Shown here piece after piece: positions 60,701 to 64,000 of a stretch of 64,000 nt of DNA; the first letter of the stretch is position 1; each line of letters begins with the position of its first letter. The position numbers and the translations under genes are program-made. Below the pieces are notes generated by a model. That model had not been told where the DNA came from and did not search any database. It was given only the letters and a program-made list of their open reading frames with translations. Origin of the DNA: JAKFEW01 sp036675505 (lineage in GTDB: Bacteria; Cyanobacteriota; Sericytochromatia; S15B-MN24; JAQBPE01); contig JAKFEW010000156.1 of assembly GCA_036675505.1 (NCBI GenBank), forward strand, positions 1 through 64,000, in the 5' to 3' direction.

Positions 60701-61170
60701 ACGTGGCCGTACGTCAGCGCGTAGTTCGCCGCGATGTAGGCGAGCGAAAGCTGGCCGATGTTGAAAAGCGCGAAGGCCGGCTCACGGCGCGGGGGCATCA
60801 CCGCGGAGACCAGGTTGACGAAGACGACCACACCGATCGCCGCGGTCAACCCCAGCATGAGCATCGCCGCGAAGGCGATCAAGAACCCCGCGGACATCCG
60901 GCCGCCTTTGGGTAGCGGGATGTGAGTCATCTCGGCGACCAGCCCGAGGCCCAGCAACAGGTAGAACGTCGGGTTCGCGATCAGCGTCCCGCGCGTGGCG
61001 TCGGCGAAGCTCCCGCCGTGCGTCACCACCTCGACCAGGCCGACGAAGCCCGCGTCCGTGACCAGCACCCAGCCACCTGCGAGCGCGCCGAGGAGCGCCA
61101 CCAGCCAGAAGTAGCCGGTTGCCAGGTTTTGGGAGACGGTCGATCGGTTGGGTGTAATTGGAAGGGACAT
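57790..61170 (-). CDS. Membrane GAF-GGDEF-GAF-HD-GYP protein (c-di-GMP synthase and hydrolase)
   Basis: An 1126-residue fusion. Seven or eight N-terminal helices form a MASE-like sensor (about 15-260); GAF 1 (about 280-430); a GGDEF domain with the active motif ARYGGEEFVVILP (about 502-514) and the inhibitory I-site RETD five residues before it; a helical region (620-790); GAF 2 (about 790-950); and HD-GYP with LHDIGE (about 991-996) and HHERMDGSGYPDGLRGEEIP. Both catalytic motifs look intact, so it can make and break c-di-GMP. A -10 TATGGT (61210-61205) lies in the gap after gatC. Signals could include nearby exopolysaccharide synthesis. Confidence 0.92.
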   Translation of the reverse strand: MSLPITPNRSTVSQNLATGYFWLVALLGALAGGWVLVTDAGFVGLVEVVTHGGSFADATRGTLIANPTFYLLLGLGLVAEMTHIPLPKGGRMSAGFLIAFAAMLMLGLTAAIGVVVFVNLVSAVMPPRREPAFALFNIGQLSLAYIAANYALTYGHVYIYGYPGPDDNSYVALATLTYLIVTFLIVDGYLSLKKGLSPWRILWEDDRTEIIVTVALAPMALMMAYMYEEQGWWGAGLVLIPMFATAYGVRLYIQVKKSEQALAEFNQQLTILQQVATRISSQIELDQTLTLITQEMRRVVGYHDCMIFLLDPAANMLVRQATSDPLTPKTPLKLPLEHGLIGDVAKEKRAALVADLAAESLDVGVLSGFRSLLAVPVTTDQELLGVIALLHRSDSAFDEGDERLLKILASQAAVAIRNAQLYRATQQLAVTDGLTKLYNRRYFEEQLTAELARARRHKHCTSLVILDVDHFKKFNDTHGHLLGDQVLQGVARVLQKSTRETDLVARYGGEEFVVILPETPPEAALEVAERIRRNIKAHPFWGRAQTPLTVTASVGLASDPLSLLEPKAIIDQADKCLYQSKHEGRDRVSRVVYMPDQPVAITTTRQEQAPEPTLRRQMRAVSSISTDDWGRYLTGNIDAAFDTWWGDPRVCEALGGAHDFWRKLANEFVSVLLLKLGSTEEERNGWLERFVRFPIYRDVQAELARLIQDGVTITQMEHAILAFYKKTQALVQGAPFSLEERMTVGMIQERLFHVLQLMVAQVWHDFYQATSEHLTLVAELESRLGANFEPDAVLAEIAHLTARAMGGDACLVLLPDPTNKLLRVSGSWGLNALGADWSVPLEQSLSGHCFVFQEVCLIGDVHADPRVNRPFHEQLEAMRPARSAIMLPLVHEDVSLGVLYCLSEHLNHFTPLDVRLGKGIGSRLAAALARHRQEADRQSRYLDAVAALAEALETRAKQRGEPSRLTALVSALAASSGLAETQIEQIRQAVRLHDIGEISIPDKVFEKASPLSHEERELVRSHPVVGARILGYVEALREIVPIVRHHHERMDGSGYPDGLRGEEIPVMARILAVADAFEAMTSTRPYRQAMTQEQALHELRRSQHFDPALIDRLEVVVKHRDTAPTP

Positions 61171-61204
61171 CTCGCGGCGGGGCTAGCGGCCTTCGGCCAT
61201 CCCT

Positions 61205-61210
61205 ACCATA
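61205..61210 (-). promoter_or_regulatory. -10 box for the c-di-GMP gene
   Basis: Leftward TATGGT preceded by GTGGG; predicted start near 61198, leader about 28 nt. It lies between gatC and the c-di-GMP gene. Confidence 0.5.
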
Positions 61211-61224
61211 CCCACGGAGCCTCG

Positions 61225-61512
61225 TCAGGACTCCAGGATCTTGGGCACACGGAAGTAAGCGCCCTCGCGATGCGGTGCGTTCGCGAGCACCTGCTCCAAC
61301 GGGAGCGAGGGACGCGGCAGGTCGTCGCGGAAGGCGTTGCTCACCGGTAGCGGGTGGGCCGTCAGCGGCACGTCCGTGGTGTCGAGGCCCTTGAGCTCGT
61401 CGAAGAAGCCGAGGATGCGACCGAGCTGCTCGGTATAGACGCCGACCTCGGCGTCGTCGAGGCGCAAACGCGCGAGCTTGGCGATGTGGCGGACTTCGTC
61501 TTGTTGAATCAT
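61225..61512 (-). CDS. gatC: Asp/Glu-tRNA amidotransferase subunit C
   Basis: A 95-residue GatC, the small stabilising subunit of GatCAB, which converts Glu-tRNA-Gln and Asp-tRNA-Asn to the amides. Typical start IQQDEVRHIAKLARLRLDD, a FFDELKGLDTTDVPLTAHP mid part and LEQVLANAPHREGAYFRVPKIL end (each quoted in part). GGAGG lies 5 nt before the ATG. gatA and gatB are not beside it. It runs on toward the c-di-GMP gene. Confidence 0.95.
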   Translation of the reverse strand: MIQQDEVRHIAKLARLRLDDAEVGVYTEQLGRILGFFDELKGLDTTDVPLTAHPLPVSNAFRDDLPRPSLPLEQVLANAPHREGAYFRVPKILES

Positions 61513-61571
61513 GGGAGCCTCCGGCGAGCGGACATGATCGCCGCGACGGATGCGAAAGTCAACGGCAGGGG

Positions 61572-61577
61572 TATGAT
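61572..61577 (+). promoter_or_regulatory. -10 box
   Basis: TATGAT preceded by AGGGG; predicted start near 61584, then GAGGAGG 6 nt before the ATG at 61621. Divergent from gatC. Confidence 0.5.
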
Positions 61578-61620
61578 GGCCTGGCCGTTCGGTCGAAGCG
61601 ACGCCGTGAGGAGGTCCGAG

Positions 61621-62100
61621 ATGGATAAGGGTGGAAACCAGGGCAAGGGCAAGCCGCCCGCACGTCAGGTGCCGGGCCTGGGCGCCAAGCCAGTGGCACG
61701 CCCGCCCGCGCGCGTCGTGCCCGCCGCCAAGGCCGCCGAGCCCCCGTCGGGGCTGCTCGGACAGACCGCCGGCCTGCTTTCCGCGGTGCTCGGCACCACC
61801 AGCGAGGAAACCCGGTCGGTCCAGGCCGTGTTCAAGGCTTTGGGACAGCCCGGCAAGCAGGTCGTCCTCGAGCTGCCGTGGTACGCCGACGGCGGCACGC
61901 ACCAGCTGGTGCTGCGCGCGCGCGAGGGCGATCGCGTGACGTTCTACAACCCGCTCGGCCACAACGCGGGCCCCGGCGCCGAGCTGACGGACGGCCTGCG
62001 CCGCCGCGTCGAGCCGGATGGCAGCGAGAGTGCGGCGCTCACGGATATCGAGGCGCTCTTCCGGGCCGGGACGGCGCGGGCCCTGATCGCGGCAATCTGA
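61621..62100 (+). CDS. Hypothetical protein with disordered N-terminus
   Basis: A 159-residue protein. The first 45 residues are Gly/Lys/Pro/Arg-rich and probably unstructured. A compact C-terminal domain (about 50-159) contains QVVLELPWYADGGTHQLVLRAR and DRVTFYNPLGHNAGPGAELTDG segments (here in part), with a His and Asn in a turn that recalls cysteine-peptidase folds but no matching Cys. No signal peptide. I do not recognise a family. Clear promoter and GAGGAGG support expression. It is divergent from gatC and followed by the carbonic-anhydrase-like gene. Confidence 0.65.
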   Translation: MDKGGNQGKGKPPARQVPGLGAKPVARPPARVVPAAKAAEPPSGLLGQTAGLLSAVLGTTSEETRSVQAVFKALGQPGKQVVLELPWYADGGTHQLVLRAREGDRVTFYNPLGHNAGPGAELTDGLRRRVEPDGSESAALTDIEALFRAGTARALIAAI

Positions 62101-62151
62101 CGGCTCACCGGGCCGGGCCCGCACCCGCGGGTCCATCGCGGAGCGGCGTGG

Positions 62152-62157
62152 TACCAT
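62152..62157 (+). promoter_or_regulatory. Putative -10 box for the carbonic-anhydrase/lpt genes
   Basis: TACCAT within GTGGTACCATAAGG, 61 bp before the ATG at 62219. The leader then contains a dispersed palindromic repeat. Confidence 0.4.
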
Positions 62158-62170
62158 AAGGCGCCATCCC

Positions 62171-62203
62171 AGCGCCCGCGGCTCCGCCGCCGGAGGCGGC
62201 CGA
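62171..62203 (+). repeat. Dispersed GC-rich palindromic repeat
   Basis: GCGCCCGCGGCTC followed by CGCCGCCGGAGGCGGCC. It is a variant of the repeat at 37176-37224 and of the two copies inside lptA (63415-63480). It lies in the leader of the carbonic-anhydrase gene. Confidence 0.65.
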
Positions 62204-62218
62204 GCCCGTACTGCGACC

Positions 62219-62743
62219 ATGGATCCTGATTTCCAGCTGCCCGACAACGTCGACATCCACGAGACCGCCTTCATCGCGCCCAACGCCACGGTGCTCGGAA
62301 ACGTGCGGATCGGCGCCCACGCGAGCGTCTGGTTCGGCGCGGTCGTACGCGCGGAGCAAGCTCAGGTCGAGATCGGCGAACGCACGAACGTCCAGGATGG
62401 CGCCATCGTGCATGTCGACGCCGGGTTCCCCGCGGTGCTCGGCAAGAACGTGACGGTGGGGCACCGCGCGGTCATTCACGGCGCGACCGTGGAGGACGAC
62501 TGCATCGTCGGCATCGGCGCCATTCTGTTGAACGGCGCGCACATCGGCGCCAACTCGATCGTGGCTGCCGGCGCCCTGGTGCCGGAAGGCAAGCGGTTTC
62601 CGCCCAACTCGCTGCTCATGGGCGTGCCGGCCAAGGTCGCGCGTACGCTGTCCCCGGAAGAGGCGGCGCGCGTCGGTCGCGGCGCCGACCACTATGTCGC
62701 CTACGGCGCCGCCTACGCGCGACGACTCGGCGACCTGATATAG
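62219..62743 (+). CDS. Gamma-class carbonic anhydrase-like hexapeptide protein
   Basis: A 174-residue left-handed beta-helix protein with hexapeptide repeats. Metal ligands H65, H82 and H87 show the H-x16-H-x4-H pattern of YrdA/CaiE-type gamma-carbonic anhydrases. It binds a metal and may hydrate CO2, though many such proteins show no activity. Its stop is 5 bases before lptC, so it heads the lptC-lptA-lptB transcript. Confidence 0.9.
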   Translation: MDPDFQLPDNVDIHETAFIAPNATVLGNVRIGAHASVWFGAVVRAEQAQVEIGERTNVQDGAIVHVDAGFPAVLGKNVTVGHRAVIHGATVEDDCIVGIGAILLNGAHIGANSIVAAGALVPEGKRFPPNSLLMGVPAKVARTLSPEEAARVGRGADHYVAYGAAYARRLGDLI

Positions 62744-62748
62744 GGCCG

Positions 62749-63333
62749 ATGCGCGGAATGCTCTTGGTCGGCGCCGCCATGGCCTGGGCGTCCGGTTGTT
62801 CCGGCGTCGGCGAGCGTGAGGCGCCGCAGGCAGCCGCCAGCGGGCCGGCCTCGCCATTGGTTTCGCTCGATCGGGCCGAGTTCGGCGAGCACGACGCCGG
62901 CGCCCCGGTCTGGAAGGCGACGGCGGCCCGGGCGGCGTTTCGGCCCGACGCGAAGGTGGTCGATCTCGTCGCTGTCGACGCGCGCTTCTTCGAGGACGGG
63001 CGGGCGGTGACGCGGGGGCGATCGCCCCAGGCCGTCTGGCGTCAGGCTGAGCATGATCTGTCGCTCAGCGGCGGCGTCACGCTCGAGGCGGTCAACGACA
63101 AGGCGGGCGTGGCCGCCCGCGAGGCCCGTTGGGACCCCGCCACCGGTCGGCTGCTCGCGACCGGCGGCGTGCGGTTCTGGCAGGGCGCCAACCGGTTGAC
63201 GGCGCCGGAACTGCGGGCGGATCGCGCGCTGCGGCGCGTCGAGCTCACGGGCGGCGTCCACGGCGTGTTCGCGCTCGGCGCGGGAACCCGGCAGCTCTTC
63301 GACCTGTCTACCGGTGCGAGGAGGCAGCGGTGA
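62749..63333 (+). CDS. lptC: LptC-like lipopolysaccharide transport protein
   Basis: A 194-residue protein with a lipobox-like WASGC near residue 17, a short linker and an Ostalike beta-jellyroll: repeated VSLDRAEFGEHD, DLVAVDARFFEDGRAV, LSLSGGVTLEAVN, LLATGGVRFWQG strands. It would dock to LptB2FG and pass LPS to LptA. Identity rests mainly on gene order with lptA and lptB. A lipid anchor in place of the usual membrane helix is unusual. Its TGA overlaps the lptA GTG. Confidence 0.75.
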   Translation: MRGMLLVGAAMAWASGCSGVGEREAPQAAASGPASPLVSLDRAEFGEHDAGAPVWKATAARAAFRPDAKVVDLVAVDARFFEDGRAVTRGRSPQAVWRQAEHDLSLSGGVTLEAVNDKAGVAAREARWDPATGRLLATGGVRFWQGANRLTAPELRADRALRRVELTGGVHGVFALGAGTRQLFDLSTGARRQR

Positions 63334-63791
63334 ATCGCGTCGTGCTCGTTGCCATGCTGCTCGTTGCCATGCAGCTCGTTGCCCAGCCGGCCTGGGCCGC
63401 GCCATCGCCGCAGGGCGCCCGCGGCTCAACCGCCGGAGGCGGTCATAGCGCCCGCGGCTCAACCGCCGGAGGCGGTCAAATGGAAATCGAGGCGCAGTCC
63501 ACCACCTACGACGGCAAGGCCCACACCTACCAGGTCAAAGGCAAGGTCCGCATCACGCTCCCGCAGCTGACCGTCACCTGCGACGAGGCCACCATCCACG
63601 CCGCGCCCACCGAAGACCGCGTGCTGCGGGTCGTGTTCGCCGGCCGCGTCGAAGCCAAGCGGGGCGCAGACTCCTTCCGCGCCGACCGGATCACCTACCA
63701 CGTCGCCGAGCGCAAGCTGGTCGCCGAAGGCACCACCAAGACCCGCATTCAACTTCCCGCCGGGGCCCAAGGCCCCATCACCGGCCCCTAG
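63330..63791 (+). CDS. lptA: LptA-like periplasmic bridge protein carrying two in-frame repeat insertions
   Basis: A 153-residue protein starting at GTG 63330 after GAGGAGG. Signal peptide ends around PAWAA (about 25). Then come two identical 11-residue units beginning ARGSTAGGG, encoded by two 33-bp copies of a dispersed palindromic repeat. The OstA core starts at MEIEAQSTTYDG (about 51): QVKGKVRITLPQLTVTCDEA and GRVEAKRGADSFRAD are typical LptA strands. It carries LPS through the periplasm. The insert falls between the signal peptide and the domain, where it should be tolerated. lptB starts 13 bases on. Confidence 0.82.
   Translation: MNRVVLVAMLLVAMQLVAQPAWAAPSPQGARGSTAGGGHSARGSTAGGGQMEIEAQSTTYDGKAHTYQVKGKVRITLPQLTVTCDEATIHAAPTEDRVLRVVFAGRVEAKRGADSFRADRITYHVAERKLVAEGTTKTRIQLPAGAQGPITGP
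63415..63480 (+). repeat. Two tandem 33-bp dispersed repeats inside lptA
   Basis: Copies 63415-63447 and 63448-63480 differ by one base. Each reads GCGCCCGCGGCTCAACCGCC and then GGAGGCGGTCA plus two bases. Length 33 keeps the frame, and neither copy contains a stop in the coding frame. The same element lies in intergenic positions at 37176-37224 and 62171-62203. Confidence 0.9.
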
Positions 63792-63804
63792 CCGAGGATT
63801 CCCA

Positions 63805-64000
<196 letters not shown>

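Noticed and set aside
61513..61571. Consensus promoter for gatC (TTGACT-17-GATCAT, leftward)
   Set aside because: Spacing is right, but the -10 is poor and it differs from the GGTANNNT style of the window; not listed as a feature.

Overview
The window is high-GC, densely coded bacterial chromosome: 54 confident genes, one likely 23-codon gene, and no gap longer than about 280 bases. I found no tRNA, rRNA, insertion sequence, phage gene, integrase or CRISPR array. An lptC-lptA-lptB run, a BamA-type barrel, many lipoproteins and an exopolysaccharide operon show a Gram-negative (diderm) cell. The lineage cannot be fixed from sequence alone. Asn-Asn-Gly-Gly repeat lipoproteins, the HNH protein type, a four-domain S1 protein and stand-alone gatC fit an uncultured lineage near the non-photosynthetic Cyanobacteria relatives (Sericytochromatia/Tanganyikabacteria), but this is a low-confidence guess.

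Region by region. 1-1175: the tail of an unknown gene, an RDD protein and a small membrane protein, closed by a multi-hairpin element. 1371-16560: a lipid-tailoring and export region with two fatty-acid desaturases, an alpha/beta hydrolase, a WS/DGAT-type acyltransferase, an MmpL exporter, a GH3-type acyl-acid amido synthetase, a tandem-GNAT protein, one complete Rieske oxygenase, and a second Rieske oxygenase whose Rieske and catalytic halves are separate, divergent genes. 16622-21130: pyruvate phosphate dikinase with its regulatory kinase/phosphatase and a beta-propeller protein. 21222-28446: repeat and propeller lipoproteins, two tandem exported paralogues, and proS. 28447-32882: a structured leader, HNH protein, a tyrosine-phosphatase-like protein behind a CRP/FNR-type palindrome, a lipoprotein, an FAH-family enzyme and a degenerate phospholipase-D protein. 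33037-37175: MoxR, DUF58 and transglutaminase. 37418-43988: an anthrax-lethal-factor-like metalloprotein, a polyprenyl-synthase-like protein, a PDZ-GAF-PP2C membrane phosphatase and an outer-membrane barrel. 44003-45202: a small-protein transcript and a TPR protein. 45444-49791: exopolysaccharide operon. 49878-51626: small envelope-stress-type membrane proteins. 51627-57653: ribosomal protein S1, DUF512 radical-SAM protein, VanZ, ComF, an inactive-looking M16 protein and a PlsC-like pseudoenzyme. 57790-64000: a c-di-GMP synthase/hydrolase fusion, gatC, gamma-carbonic anhydrase and lptC-lptA-lptB.

Two patterns cut across the genes. First, promoters here look like extended -10 boxes, (G)GGTANNNT, mostly without a clear -35. 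In four or five genes the box ends exactly 6 nt before the start codon, which predicts leaderless mRNAs. Three divergent gene pairs carry two such boxes as mirror images. Second, a 33-bp GC-rich palindromic repeat is scattered between genes and has been inserted twice, in frame, within lptA.

The best candidate for something undescribed is the split Rieske oxygenase in the lipid region (11385-12691): each half lacks exactly what the other supplies. Next come the repressor-spaced small-protein transcript (44003-44200) and the metalloprotein/prenyl-synthase/PP2C/barrel block (37418-43988).
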